From NCBI GenBank assembly GCA_013327885.1, contig JABUMY010000001.1, positions 1 to 64,000 of the forward strand: DNA of 64,000 bases, given 5' to 3'. Made by a program: the position numbers and the translations under genes. Below, piece by piece: positions 48,358 through 58,148 of the stretch (the stretch's first letter is position 1; each line of letters opens with the position of its first letter). Under the pieces are notes generated by a model. That model worked only from the letters and a program-made list of their open reading frames with translations, made no database searches and was not told the origin of the DNA. The stretch is from Flavisolibacter longurius (lineage in GTDB: Bacteria > Bacteroidota > Bacteroidia > Chitinophagales > Chitinophagaceae).

Positions 48358-48972
48358 ATGGAAACCAAAGACCGCATACTGGTAAAATCACACGAGCAGT
48401 TCAACCGCTTTGGCATCCGGTCTGTCTCCATGGACGATATCGCCACAGCGCTGGGCATGTCGAAAAAAACCCTGTACCAGCATTTTGCCGACAAAGAAGA
48501 ACTGGTCTGTGCCTGCTTTTCACAGGTGATGGAAACCAACCGCCACCAGTGCCTTGAGTACCAGAAGAAAGCCGAAAACCCGATCCATGAACTCTTCCTG
48601 GCTTTTGACATGACACAGGAAATGTTTGCTAAAATGAACCCGGTAGTGCTTTACGAAATGGAAAAATACCACCCCACGGCGTATAACCGTTTCCGTGAGT
48701 TTAAGCATGGCTTTTTGTACAAGGTGATCTCCGATAACCTGGAGCGGGGCATTCGTGAAGAATTGTACCGTCCGGATATCGATGTGGATGTGATCACCCG
48801 CCTCCGGATCGAAAGCGTGATGTTGCCATTTGATGCCACCGTTTTTCCCAACAACCGTACCCACCTGATACACATCGAGCAACAGTTGTTTGAACTTTTT
48901 TTATACGGACTGGCCACAACCAAAGGCCAGAAGCTGATTCAGAAATACAAAAACCAACGGCAAAACCAATGA
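48358..48972 (+). CDS. TetR/AcrR-family repressor
   Basis: 204 residues. The N-terminal DNA-binding domain is KDRILVKSHEQFNRFGIRSVSMDDIATALGMSKKTLYQHFADKEELV, a textbook TetR helix-turn-helix. The C-terminal ligand domain is all helical and contains no family I recognise further. It heads the tetR-tolC-adaptor-RND operon and overlaps the TolC gene by 4 nt. A perfect inverted repeat in its own promoter is the likely operator, so it should repress the pump until an effector binds. Confidence 0.94.
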   Translation: METKDRILVKSHEQFNRFGIRSVSMDDIATALGMSKKTLYQHFADKEELVCACFSQVMETNRHQCLEYQKKAENPIHELFLAFDMTQEMFAKMNPVVLYEMEKYHPTAYNRFREFKHGFLYKVISDNLERGIREELYRPDIDVDVITRLRIESVMLPFDATVFPNNRTHLIHIEQQLFELFLYGLATTKGQKLIQKYKNQRQNQ

Positions 48973-50360
48973 AACAAATGAGAATACACAGCCTGGTGTT
49001 CCTGCTGCTACTAGGCGGCCTGGCAGGGGCGCAACAGCGGCATGAGCTTTCGGCACGGCAGGCGGTTGATTATGCCCGCAAAAACAATATCCAGATCAAA
49101 AATGCCCTGCTTGATATCCAGATACAGGAGCAGACCAACCGCGAGGTGACGGCATCGGCCCTGCCACAGATCAACGGCAGCGTTGGCCTGAATTATTTTC
49201 CCAACGTAGCCGTGCAGGTACTACCCAATTTTTTTGGCCCGGTGATCTACGGCATTCTTACCAATGAAGGCGTACAGAACTCCACTGGTCAGCCCATTAA
49301 AAGCCCCGATGATTTTGGCTACATCCAGGCGCAGTTTGGTACCAAGTTCAATAATTCGGTGGGGGTGAACCTGTCGCAACTGCTTTTCGACGGGCAGGTG
49401 TTCATTGGCCTGCAGGCCCGTAACGCTACCATGGCGTTTGCCCGCAAAGGTGCAGAGGTAACGGAAGAAAGCATCCGCGCCAATGTGTACAAGGTGTATT
49501 ACCAACTGTCGGCAAGCCGCAGCCAGATCGGTATCCTGGACGCCAACATTGCACGGGTGGAGAAATTTCTTTCCGACACAAGAAAGTTGTTTGAGAACGG
49601 CTTTGCCGAAAGGCTGGATATCTCCAAGCTGGAAGTGCAACTGGCCAACTTGCAAACCGAAAGGTTGAAAGCGCTGAACAGTATCAACAACGGTTACATT
49701 GGCCTGAAAGTGCTGATGGGGATGCCCGTGCGGGACTCGCTCATCCTGACCGACAGCATTACGTATGATGATATCCGTAATGGTGTGCTGGATGCAACAC
49801 AGTTCAGCTATGCCGATCGCAAGGACTACCAGTATGCAGAACTGGGTCGTGAGCTGGGTGAGTTTAATGTGCGTCGCTACCAGTTGAGCAAGCTGCCTAC
49901 AGTTTCGCTGAACTCCAATTACAACTACATCCGGCAGTCGAACAGTTTTGGCTTTGGCGGCAAATGGTTTCCCAGCTCCCTGATTGGCGTGAGTGTGAAT
50001 GTGCCCATCTTCAGGGGCTTTGCCACAGAAGCAAGAATCGACAAGGCTAAGCTTGAATTGCAGCAAAGCATCAACAACATCGAAGGGCTGAAGCTGAACA
50101 TCGACAGGGAAGTGGGAGAGGCCATCAACAATTACCGCAGTGCACTGGCCACGCTGGATGCACAAAAGCGTAATATGGAACTGGCCGAAACCGTGTATAA
50201 CCAAACCCGCCTCAAATTTGAGAACGGCATTGGTTCCAACACCGAAATCTCCACGGCGCAAAGCGACCTGTCGGTGGCACAGAGCAACTACATCCTGGCC
50301 ACCTATGATGCCATCAATGCCAAGATCGACTTCTTAAAGGCTAGCGGTAAACTTCAATAA
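48969..50360 (+). CDS. TolC-family outer-membrane efflux channel
   Basis: 463 residues with a signal peptide (MRIHSLVFLLLLGGLAGAQQ). TolC-type long helices and strands are visible: ELSARQAVDYARKNNIQIKNALLDIQIQEQTNREVTASALPQINGSV, then LEVQLANLQTERLKALNSINNGYIGLKVLMGMPV and the second repeat ending LKFENGIGSNTEISTAQSDLSVAQSNYILATYDAINAKIDFLKASG. It forms the outer-membrane exit of the tripartite pump. It overlaps tetR by 4 nt and is followed 32 nt later by the adaptor gene. Confidence 0.95.
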   Translation: MKQMRIHSLVFLLLLGGLAGAQQRHELSARQAVDYARKNNIQIKNALLDIQIQEQTNREVTASALPQINGSVGLNYFPNVAVQVLPNFFGPVIYGILTNEGVQNSTGQPIKSPDDFGYIQAQFGTKFNNSVGVNLSQLLFDGQVFIGLQARNATMAFARKGAEVTEESIRANVYKVYYQLSASRSQIGILDANIARVEKFLSDTRKLFENGFAERLDISKLEVQLANLQTERLKALNSINNGYIGLKVLMGMPVRDSLILTDSITYDDIRNGVLDATQFSYADRKDYQYAELGRELGEFNVRRYQLSKLPTVSLNSNYNYIRQSNSFGFGGKWFPSSLIGVSVNVPIFRGFATEARIDKAKLELQQSINNIEGLKLNIDREVGEAINNYRSALATLDAQKRNMELAETVYNQTRLKFENGIGSNTEISTAQSDLSVAQSNYILATYDAINAKIDFLKASGKLQ

Positions 50361-50392
50361 CAACATACATCTACCATAACAAACAGCAATCC

Positions 50393-51565
50393 ATGAAACA
50401 GTATCTGATTGGAGCCGTTATGATCTCGCTGCTGGCGGCTTCATGCGGCGCAAGTAAAAAAGACGATGCGGGAAATTTGAACGATAAAAAAGCGGAATTA
50501 CAAAAGCTGAAAGGGAAACAGCAAGAATTAACCACCCAGATTGCTGCCCTGGAAAAAGAGGTGGCGAAGCTGGATCCAGCCGCTGCCGCCAAACCTAAAC
50601 TGGTAGCCGTAACCGCCATTGACCCTCAAAATTTCGAGCACTTTATTGAGTTGCAGGGCAAGGTAGACGCCACCAACATTGCTTACGTGGCACCACCCAA
50701 CGGACAAGGCGGTGTGGTAACAGCCTTGTATGTACGGCAGGGACAGGCGGTGCGCAAAGGACAGGTATTGGCGCGGTTGGATGACCAATTGATCCGCCAG
50801 CAGATTGCGCCTTTGCAGGTGCAGCTGACAACAGCCGAAGACACCTACAAGCGTACCAAGAACCTGTTTGACCAGGGCATTGGCACCTACCAAAATGTGT
50901 TGAATGCCGAAACGCAGGTAAAAACCCTGCGCCAGCAAATTGGTGTGATTCAAAAGCAGGCCGCCCTGATGACCGTTACAGCACCCATGTCTGGCGTGGC
51001 GGAAAAAGTAGATGTGCGGGTGGGTGAGACCTTTACCGGCATGTCGGCCCTGGGCCCGCAAATTTCCATTGTGAATACCGGCAATTTGAAGATCACCGCG
51101 CAGGTTCCGGAGAACTACCTGGGCCGTGTGGGGGTAGGCACTACCCTTGAAGTGGCTTTGCCCGGAACCAATAAAAACCTGACAACAAAAGTGGCCGTAG
51201 CCGGAAAGATCATTGATCCTACCAGCCGCTCCTTCCAGATAGAAGCGCCGGTGCCTCCCGATCCTTCGCTGAAGCCCAACCAAATTGCCGTTGTAAAGAT
51301 TCGTGATTATTCATCAAGCAATGCCATTACCATTCCGCTGAACATCCTGCAAAACGATGAAGAAGGCAAATATGTGATGGTGGCTGCCAAAGAAGGTGCG
51401 AAAACAATTGCCCGCAAGCGCCGCGTGGTAGTGGGTGAACTGTATGGCGAAAGGCTGGAGATCAAAAGCGGGCTTCAATCCGGTGATGTGGTGGTAACCG
51501 AAGCGTACCAGGAGTTGTACGAAGGGCAGCCCATCACAACAGATGCAAAGCTGGCAACGAAATAA
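50393..51565 (+). CDS. RND efflux periplasmic adaptor lipoprotein
   Basis: 390 residues. MKQYLIGAVMISLLAASC is a lipoprotein signal with Cys18. A coiled coil of about 35 residues (NDKKAELQKLKGKQQELTTQIAALEKEVAKL) precedes the adaptor body. Lipoyl-type motifs are IELQGKVDATNIAYVAPPNGQGGVVTALYVRQGQAVRKGQVLARLDD and VTAPMSGVAEKVDVRVGETF, and the beta-barrel is IVNTGNLKITAQVPENYLGRVGVG. It links the TolC channel and the RND pump encoded on either side. The N-terminal coiled coil before the lipoyl domain is an addition relative to simple AcrA. Confidence 0.94.
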   Translation: MKQYLIGAVMISLLAASCGASKKDDAGNLNDKKAELQKLKGKQQELTTQIAALEKEVAKLDPAAAAKPKLVAVTAIDPQNFEHFIELQGKVDATNIAYVAPPNGQGGVVTALYVRQGQAVRKGQVLARLDDQLIRQQIAPLQVQLTTAEDTYKRTKNLFDQGIGTYQNVLNAETQVKTLRQQIGVIQKQAALMTVTAPMSGVAEKVDVRVGETFTGMSALGPQISIVNTGNLKITAQVPENYLGRVGVGTTLEVALPGTNKNLTTKVAVAGKIIDPTSRSFQIEAPVPPDPSLKPNQIAVVKIRDYSSSNAITIPLNILQNDEEGKYVMVAAKEGAKTIARKRRVVVGELYGERLEIKSGLQSGDVVVTEAYQELYEGQPITTDAKLATK

Positions 51566-51714
51566 TTACTGGATGAACATGCTTCTGGCATCTGCTGACA
51601 AACTAACTGCCAGGGCAGGGAGCCTGATTTCATAAATCAAATATTTGCACAGGAACCTGTACTGACATTCCTGTGCCGGAACCAACGATCAACAGACACA
51701 TTCAATGAATTTTT

Positions 51715-54700
51715 ATGAGCGTTAAAGAATACATGGGTGATCGGTTCAAGCAATTTGGGCCTACCACCTGGAGCATTAAAAATAAAACCACCATCTACCT
51801 GGTGATGGTGTTCATTACACTTGCCGGCGTGTTTCAGTTTATCACGCTGCCGAAAGAGCAGTTTCCCGATATTGTTATTCCTAACATTTATGTACAAACG
51901 ATAAACTTCGGTAACTCGCCAAAGGACATTGAAAACCTGATCACGCAGCCCATTGAAAAACAGATCAAGGGTATTACCGGTGCCAAGATCACCAAACTTA
52001 CCAGCACCTCGGTACAGGACTTCTCGGCCATTATGGTGGAGTTTGATACCAATGTGGAGGTGGACATTGCCCTGCAAAAAGTAAAAGACGCTGTGGACAA
52101 GGCGAAAACGGATTTGCCCACGGACCTTACGCAGGAGCCGATCGTACAAGAGGTGAACTTTTCCGATCAGCCCATTATGTATGTCAATGTCAGCGGCGAC
52201 TATGACGTGGTAAAACTGAAAAAGTATGCAGAGGATCTTCAGGATCAATTGGAAGAACTGCCCCAGCTAAACCGTGTGGACCTGGTGGGTGCGCCGGAAC
52301 GGGAGTTCCAGATCAATGTAGACCCTTACCGGATGCAGGCGGCCTCTATTACTTATGATGACATTGCCCGCTCGGTAGCCAACGAAAACCTCGACATTTC
52401 GGGTGGCCAGTTGGATGTTGGCAATATGCAGCGCAACCTGCAATTAAAAGGACAGTTTAAAACAGCCTATGATATCCAGGGTGTGATTGTGCGCAACTCA
52501 AGCGGCGATGGCATTTACCTGAAAGACATTGCCACCATCAAAGACACCATCAAAGAAACCGAAAGCTATGCGCGGCTTAACGGCGAAAAAGTTATCACCC
52601 TCAACATTGTAAAGCGTGCCGGTGAAAACCTGATCGAGACCTCTGAAGATGTGCGACGGGTGATCGACGAAATGAAAGAAGCCGGCTCGCTGCCGCCGCA
52701 ACTGAACGTACTGGTTACCGGTGATCAGAGCATTACCACCCGGGTATCGTTTAATGAGTTGGTGAACTCTATCATCATCGGTTTTCTGCTGGTGTTGCTC
52801 ATCCTGATGTTTTTTATGGGAGTGACCAACGCCTTTTTTGTGGCGCTGTCCGTACCCCTCTCGATGTTTATTGCTTTCCTCCTGCTGCCGCTTGCCGATA
52901 TCATTGTTGGCGCCAATGTTACGCTCAACTTCATGGTGTTGTTTGCACTGCTTTTTGGCCTGGGTATTATTGTGGATGATGCCATTGTGGTGATTGAAAA
53001 CACCCACCGCATTTTCATGCAGGGGCACGGCAAAATCAGTTCAGAAAAAAGCGCCATCATGGCCGCCGGCGAAGTATGGATTCCGGTGCTGGCGGGTACC
53101 CTCACCACCCTGGCGCCTTTTGTGCCGCTCCTGTTCTGGCCGGGCATCATTGGTAAGTTTATGATCTACCTGCCCACGATGCTCATCTTTACGCTGGCAG
53201 CTTCACTCATCGTGGCCTTTATCATGAACCCCGTGTTTGCGGTGGATTTTATGAACCATGAAGAAGGCGTTCCGCAGAAAAAATCAGCCATTTTTCGCAA
53301 GCCCCTGTTCTGGGCCTTTGTAGGCCTGGGTATTTTGCTGGATATACTGGGATTGACCTTTGCCGGCAACTTTATCCTGTTTATGGTGCTGGTAGTGCTG
53401 TTCAACCGCTTTTTATTAAGTGGGTGGATCAAGTCCTTCCAGGACAGAGTGCTGCCCGGGTTGATGAACCGTTACGAGCGGTCATTGCGTTGGGCACTGC
53501 ACGGATGGCGGCCGGTGAAAATATTGTTTGGTGTGTTTGGCTTGTTGCTGGTAACGTTGATGATTTTTGGCTGGGCGGCCAGCACCGGCCGTACGCAGGT
53601 GGTGTTCTTTCCCAGTGGTGATCCGAACCAGCTTTACGTGTACCTGAAGCTGCCTACCGGTACCGATGTGGAATACACCGACTCCATCACCCGTGTGCTG
53701 GAAGGCCGGGTGAATAAAGTGTTGGGCCTGGATAACGGCAAGACAAACCCTGTGGTGGAAAGTGTTATCTCCAACGTAGCCGTTGGCGCTGCCGATCCTA
53801 TGAGCGGCGACCGCAGTACGAGGCCGGAACTGGGTCGTATACAGGTGTCATTTGTAGAATTTGAAAAACGCCACGGCGTTTCCACCAAGCCTTATCTTGA
53901 TTCGGTGCGGGAAGTGGTAAAGGGCATTCCCGGTGCGGAGCTTTCCGTTGACCAGGAATCATCAGGGCCACCCACAGATCCACCCGTAAACATTGAAGTT
54001 GCCAGCGAAGACCTGGATAACCTGACAAAGACCGCTACTGCGCTCAAAAACTACCTCGACTCCGTTCGGGTACCGGGTGTGGAAGAATTGAAGATGGATG
54101 TAGACCTGAAAAACCCGGAGTTAACCCTGAATGTTGACAGGGAAAGAGCCCTCATTGAAGGCATTTCGTCGGCGCAGATTGGTATGGCCATCCGCACCGC
54201 CCTGTTTGGCCGCGAGGTAAGCAAGATCAAAGAAGGGGAGGATGAGTACAAGATCCAGTTGCGCAACACCGAACTGCAACGGAAAAACCTTTCGAATCTG
54301 CTGAACCTGAACATCCGCTTCCAGGATATGGCCAACCGTGGCGCCATTAAAAGTGTTCCGCTTTCGTCTGTGGTGGAAGTGGATTATACCAGTACGCTGG
54401 GCAGTGTCAAACGGAAAGACCAGAAGCGAACCATCTCCCTTCGTTCCAATGTATTGAGTGGCTATACACCCACTGCCGTCAACATTGCGCTGGCGCAACA
54501 CATTGCCAGCTTTACCGAAAAGCCTGCAGGGGTTACCATCACCCAAACAGGGGAAGGCGAGCAACAAGCCGAAACCGGTGCGTTTTTGGGAAAAGCCTTG
54601 GTGATCGCATTGGCCCTGATTCTTCTTATTCTGGTATTGCAGTTTAACAGCGTGAGCAAACCGGTAATCATTTTAACCGAAATTCTTTTTAGTGTGATTG

Positions 54701-55359
54701 GTGTGTTGTTGGGCTTTGCCATCTTTGGCATGACCGTGAGTGTGGTGATGACCGGTATTGGTATTGTGGGCCTGGCCGGTATTGTGGTAAAGAACGGGAT
54801 TTTGGTGATTGAATTTGCCGATGAATTGCGGGCCCGCGGCATGAAGACAAAAGAAGCCGTGATACAGGCCGGTAAAACCCGTATCATCCCGGTGTTGCTG
54901 ACGGCACTTGCCGCCATCCTGGCCCTGATCCCGCTGGCGGTTGGTTTCAATATCAACTTCGTTACCATGTTCTCGGAATTAAACCCGAACATCTTTTTTG
55001 GTGGTGACAATGCCGTCTTCTGGAATCCCTTGTCGTGGACCATTATTTTTGGGCTTATGTTTGCCTTTTTTATGACCCTGCTGGTGGTACCTGCCATGTA
55101 CCTGATTGCAGAGCGGTTGAAAAGGCCGATGCAGAACATGTTTGGTGGCAAGTGGGTGAGCATGTTTGGCTTGCTGCCGCCTGTTGGCGTGATCATGTTT
55201 GCTTTTGTGCACTGGACGCTGGCGCTGGCCATTATGCTGGCCTTCCCCTTGATGATCGTGATCACCTGGGTAAAACACAACCGCGATGCAGCCCGCCGCA
55301 GAAGAGTGTTAGGAAATGACCCCAATGTGAATAAATCTTTTATTGGAAGTTGGTTTTAA
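51715..55359 (+). CDS. RND multidrug efflux permease (AcrB/MexB-like HAE family)
   Basis: 1214 residues, longer than the usual 1030-1050. The first helix and porter start are KTTIYLVMVFITLAGVFQFITLPKEQFPDIVIPNIYVQTINFGNSP. The proton-relay helix is LFGLGIIVDDAIVVIENTHRIF, with the conserved Asp pair. The second half repeats the pattern (FLGKALVIALALILLILVLQFNSVSKPVIILTEILFS, MTGIGIVGLAGIVVKNGILVIEF). Extra length comes from added membrane segments near 550-590 and near the C-terminus (after MYLIAERLKRP). The organisation is the one seen in Bacteroidota. Drug or metabolite substrate unknown. 149 nt of spacer without visible features precede it. Confidence 0.95.
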   Translation: MSVKEYMGDRFKQFGPTTWSIKNKTTIYLVMVFITLAGVFQFITLPKEQFPDIVIPNIYVQTINFGNSPKDIENLITQPIEKQIKGITGAKITKLTSTSVQDFSAIMVEFDTNVEVDIALQKVKDAVDKAKTDLPTDLTQEPIVQEVNFSDQPIMYVNVSGDYDVVKLKKYAEDLQDQLEELPQLNRVDLVGAPEREFQINVDPYRMQAASITYDDIARSVANENLDISGGQLDVGNMQRNLQLKGQFKTAYDIQGVIVRNSSGDGIYLKDIATIKDTIKETESYARLNGEKVITLNIVKRAGENLIETSEDVRRVIDEMKEAGSLPPQLNVLVTGDQSITTRVSFNELVNSIIIGFLLVLLILMFFMGVTNAFFVALSVPLSMFIAFLLLPLADIIVGANVTLNFMVLFALLFGLGIIVDDAIVVIENTHRIFMQGHGKISSEKSAIMAAGEVWIPVLAGTLTTLAPFVPLLFWPGIIGKFMIYLPTMLIFTLAASLIVAFIMNPVFAVDFMNHEEGVPQKKSAIFRKPLFWAFVGLGILLDILGLTFAGNFILFMVLVVLFNRFLLSGWIKSFQDRVLPGLMNRYERSLRWALHGWRPVKILFGVFGLLLVTLMIFGWAASTGRTQVVFFPSGDPNQLYVYLKLPTGTDVEYTDSITRVLEGRVNKVLGLDNGKTNPVVESVISNVAVGAADPMSGDRSTRPELGRIQVSFVEFEKRHGVSTKPYLDSVREVVKGIPGAELSVDQESSGPPTDPPVNIEVASEDLDNLTKTATALKNYLDSVRVPGVEELKMDVDLKNPELTLNVDRERALIEGISSAQIGMAIRTALFGREVSKIKEGEDEYKIQLRNTELQRKNLSNLLNLNIRFQDMANRGAIKSVPLSSVVEVDYTSTLGSVKRKDQKRTISLRSNVLSGYTPTAVNIALAQHIASFTEKPAGVTITQTGEGEQQAETGAFLGKALVIALALILLILVLQFNSVSKPVIILTEILFSVIGVLLGFAIFGMTVSVVMTGIGIVGLAGIVVKNGILVIEFADELRARGMKTKEAVIQAGKTRIIPVLLTALAAILALIPLAVGFNINFVTMFSELNPNIFFGGDNAVFWNPLSWTIIFGLMFAFFMTLLVVPAMYLIAERLKRPMQNMFGGKWVSMFGLLPPVGVIMFAFVHWTLALAIMLAFPLMIVITWVKHNRDAARRRRVLGNDPNVNKSFIGSWF

Positions 55360-55385
55360 GGTGGGTAGATAACAACAGATAGGTA

Positions 55386-55409
55386 GCGGCTCCGAAAGGG
55401 GCCGCTTTT
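55386..55409 (+). terminator. Terminator of the RND operon
   Basis: GCGGCTCC, loop GAAA, GGGGCCGC (one T-G pair), followed by TTTTG. The stem resembles the GGCTCCG palindrome family, so it may be a repeat that serves as terminator. Confidence 0.65.
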
Positions 55410-55624
55410 GTTTTGTTTTACCGCAGAGAACCGGAGAACGCAAAGTGTTTCGCAGAGTGCTCTTAATCGACTGAACACATTAGTATACCATACCACAAAA
55501 ACATTTCTATAAGAAATAAATTGCATCAACCTCATAATGCAGCCGTTTCGAATAAAAACGATTTGAAAAAATTCTTCCTCTGCGAAACCCTCCTTTTCTC
55601 TCGTTCTCTGCGGTTTGAAAAAAC

Positions 55625-57445
55625 TCACTCTCTCGAATTCAGCAAACCTTCCGGTACACTCAATTCTCCTGTCTGCGGATCGATCAACCCGTTGCGTTCA
55701 TCTTCAATGTTGGTGGCCTGCGTGTACACATCGCCGGCAATGGGCCGCTTGCGCATTTCTTCTTTATAGGCTCTGATAAGCGTGGCCCTGTCTTCGGCGC
55801 CTTTCGGTCCGCCGTAATCCGAAAAGCCAAAGCCGCCCCATTCGCTGATAATGACGGGCACTTGCTTGCGGAAAAAGAAAGGGTCGCCCACCACCAGCGG
55901 AAAGGCTGCCACACCTTCCAGCTTGCCGGCCAGCAGGTCGTCCAGCATTTCCCGCCAGCGGCCAATGTCGGGTGTATACAGGTGTACCGTAAACAGGTCA
56001 GATTTCAATCGGCCGGTGTACGAAATGTGCTGCCAGCCATCGTTGTCCACCACCAAAAACTGTGGGTGGGCAATGTGCATGTAATGAAACATGTCCATGA
56101 TATACTGCCTTGTTTCGGGGTTGGTGGCAATGTCCTGTGCGCCCCAGTCTTCGTTATATAGGCTCCAAATCACCACCGACGGGTGGGTCTCTATCAGGGC
56201 CAGCATCCGCTCCAGTTCTTCGCGGTGAAACCGGCGGCTGCGCGGCGTGGAGCTGTGCGGACTGGGCACTTCTACCCAAAGCATCAGGCCCAGTGTATCT
56301 GCCAGGTTATAAATTCTTGGATCCACGCCGGCAATGTGAATACGCACCAGGTTGCAGCCCAGGGCTTTCATGGCGTGCATGTGCCGGCTGATCTCTTCAA
56401 ACGAAGCCGTGCCGGGCTGGTAAAGAATGCCATCGAGATAAACCCCTTTGTTGTTCAGGTATACGCAACAGCCACGGGCTTCAATCTTCCGCAAACCAAA
56501 ATGGGTAACGATGGCCGCCGAATAACCGTTCTTGTCCACCAGCTCCGCTTTCAGGGCATAGAGGTGCGGCCGCTCCGGCGACCAGTGAATGGCGTCGGGC
56601 ACTTCTATCACCACCCGCTGCTGCTTTTCGCCGGCGTCCAACCGGAGGGGAAATTCGTCTTCGGCCACCGGCTCTTCATCGGCCTCTTTACGGTTGTACA
56701 CTTTGAGGCGCAACAGGTAATCGCCGGGGTCGTGAATGCGGGTGGTGAGGTTAAAACGCACCAGGTTGTCTTCCACGATGCTGACCACGCCTACCCGTGA
56801 GCGCAGGCGGTTGCGCTCTACCGTTTCGAGCCACACACTGCGCACCGCACCGGTGTAGGTTTGGTACCAGATACCACCCCGCTTGTATACATGCGACTCC
56901 TGCTTGCCGCGGGGAATATCGGCATCCATCGTGTCTTCTATGCGAACGGTGAGGCGGTTTGCCGGTTTCAGCAGGTCGGGTGTCAGCTCAAAGCTGAACG
57001 ACGTGTATTCGCCAATGTGTACTTCTTCGCCTTCTATCGTACGTAGCTGCTCGCCATTCAGCCAAACCCTGGTTTCGTAACCGCAGGCGCCAAAGGTTAG
57101 TTGTATCAGTGTATTGCCGTCGCCATTGGTGCCCAATTCCGGTTCGGGAAATTCACGTTCGTACCAGGCAATCACCCGGTCCTGCCAGCGTTCGCTGCCG
57201 CCGTGCGTCATGTGCTCTTCAATGGAGCCAGGCCAGTGGGCCGTCATGGCGTAATCATGTCCCAGGTGCCAGCCTTCCTGCAGGCCCTTGTCGTCGTTGT
57301 CGATGGCAAAGTGCCACTCGCCATCCAATAAGATAAACGCATTGGACCGCAGCACCGCTCTTGGCAAGGGGTTCACAAATTCCTCTTCTACCTGGCCTTC
57401 TTCCTGGCTTCTTGTTAAGCCATAGTTTGGGTGAAATGTTTTCAT
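55625..57445 (-). CDS. Glycoside hydrolase family 2 protein
   Basis: 606 residues from the ATG at 57445 (MKTFHPNYGLTRSQEEGQVEEEFVNPLPRAVLRSNAFILLDGEWHFAIDNDD). Domains in order are the sugar-binding jelly roll (LIQLTFGACGYETRVWLNGEQL), the Ig-like sandwich (IRFNLTTRIHDPGDYLLRLKVYNRKE-type strands) and the TIM barrel. The catalytic acid/base Glu is in VVIWSLYNEDWG and the nucleophile Glu in VPVIISEWGGFGF. No signal peptide is seen, so it may be cytoplasmic. Beta-galactosidase, glucuronidase or mannosidase activity cannot be separated from sequence alone. Single gene, not in a polysaccharide utilisation locus. Confidence 0.92.
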   Translation of the reverse strand: MKTFHPNYGLTRSQEEGQVEEEFVNPLPRAVLRSNAFILLDGEWHFAIDNDDKGLQEGWHLGHDYAMTAHWPGSIEEHMTHGGSERWQDRVIAWYEREFPEPELGTNGDGNTLIQLTFGACGYETRVWLNGEQLRTIEGEEVHIGEYTSFSFELTPDLLKPANRLTVRIEDTMDADIPRGKQESHVYKRGGIWYQTYTGAVRSVWLETVERNRLRSRVGVVSIVEDNLVRFNLTTRIHDPGDYLLRLKVYNRKEADEEPVAEDEFPLRLDAGEKQQRVVIEVPDAIHWSPERPHLYALKAELVDKNGYSAAIVTHFGLRKIEARGCCVYLNNKGVYLDGILYQPGTASFEEISRHMHAMKALGCNLVRIHIAGVDPRIYNLADTLGLMLWVEVPSPHSSTPRSRRFHREELERMLALIETHPSVVIWSLYNEDWGAQDIATNPETRQYIMDMFHYMHIAHPQFLVVDNDGWQHISYTGRLKSDLFTVHLYTPDIGRWREMLDDLLAGKLEGVAAFPLVVGDPFFFRKQVPVIISEWGGFGFSDYGGPKGAEDRATLIRAYKEEMRKRPIAGDVYTQATNIEDERNGLIDPQTGELSVPEGLLNSRE

Positions 57446-57498
57446 ACTGGTTCTTTGATGGCGGTAGTGCAGCCAATTTTGGGCCAAGGGGGAGAGAA

Positions 57499-57574
57499 GT
57501 TATTGGGATATTGGTTATTGGGTTATTGGTTCTACTCGCTATTGACTACTCACCACTCACCATTTACCATTCAC
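57499..57574. repeat. Octad (GTTATTGG) then heptad (CACCATT) arrays
   Basis: GTTATTGG, GATATTGG, TTATTGG, GTTATTGG (57499-57529), then TTCTACT, CGCTATT, GACTACT, CACCACT, CACCATT, TACCATT, CACC. The second half is the reverse complement word of the array at 58026-58067, so arrays flank the small gene between them as an inverted pair. Confidence 0.85.
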
Positions 57575-57612
57575 CAAAAGCCTTGTGCGTTGGCCTTTAC
57601 ACCTGTATGCCG

Positions 57613-57620
57613 CATATTTG
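57613..57620 (+). promoter_or_regulatory. -7-like element CATATTTG before the small gene at 57626
   Basis: 7 of 8 to TAnnTTTG, followed by CAGCT and the ATG at 57626. No clear -33 is seen. Confidence 0.35.
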
Positions 57621-57625
57621 CAGCT

Positions 57626-58027
57626 ATGATCAAAAAAGAGGAATTCAGGCTGGGTAATTTCCTGATGCACAAGACCGGGGTGCGGATTTTAACAGTACGC
57701 TGCACGCTGGAGCATTTTGCCCTGCTGGTAAAAGGGGGCGAAAAAGACCTGTTTCCCGTGGTGCTTTCGCCCGCTATTCTTGAACGCTGTGGCTTTACCG
57801 AAAACAAAAAATATGCGCTGCTCCCCGAAAGCCGCGAATTTATACGGGTACTACCGGTGATGGGCAGTGGCGAAATGGAGATCAGGGCCTATGTTAAAAA
57901 CAACAAGGAATGTTTTGGCCGGGTGATGATGAGCGGCGTACCGGTGAGCAATAACTTCTTCCACCTGCACCAGTTGCAGAACGTATATTTTTCTCTCACC
58001 GATGAGGAGTTGGTCGTGAAGGACTAG
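57626..58027 (+). CDS. Small protein related to phage/ICE-type 'RIGN...LQNLYF' proteins
   Basis: 133 residues from the ATG at 57626 (MIKKEEFRLGNFLMHKTGVRILTVRC). The mid region PVVLSPAILERCGFTENKKYALL and the C-terminus FFHLHQLQNVYFSLTDEELVV have the layout of small proteins common in Bacteroidota prophages and conjugative elements: a RIGN-like start, PLTEEILLKCGF in the middle and HQLQNLYFALTGEEL at the end. No integrase, capsid or conjugation gene is nearby, so this may be a domesticated copy. Function unknown. It is flanked by inverted heptad arrays. Confidence 0.75.
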   Translation: MIKKEEFRLGNFLMHKTGVRILTVRCTLEHFALLVKGGEKDLFPVVLSPAILERCGFTENKKYALLPESREFIRVLPVMGSGEMEIRAYVKNNKECFGRVMMSGVPVSNNFFHLHQLQNVYFSLTDEELVVKD

Positions 58028-58148
58028 TGGTGAGTGGTGAATGGTGAATGGTGAGTGGTGAGTAGTCAGTATCAAATAATAAATAATTGGTAACGAGTGG
58101 TGAGTTAGAAACGACCCCAACTCACCACTGACCACTCACCACTCATCA
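58026..58148. repeat. Heptad arrays AGTGGTG and CTCACCA, with hairpin
   Basis: AGTGGTG, AGTGGTG, AATGGTG, AATGGTG, AGTGGTG, AGTAGTC (58026-58067) and CTCACCA, CTGACCA, CTCACCA, CTCATCA (58121-58148). AGTGGTGAGTT and AACTCACCACT pair as a hairpin at about 58096-58129. The inner text AACGACCCCAACTC recurs inverted at 63925-63942. Confidence 0.85.
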
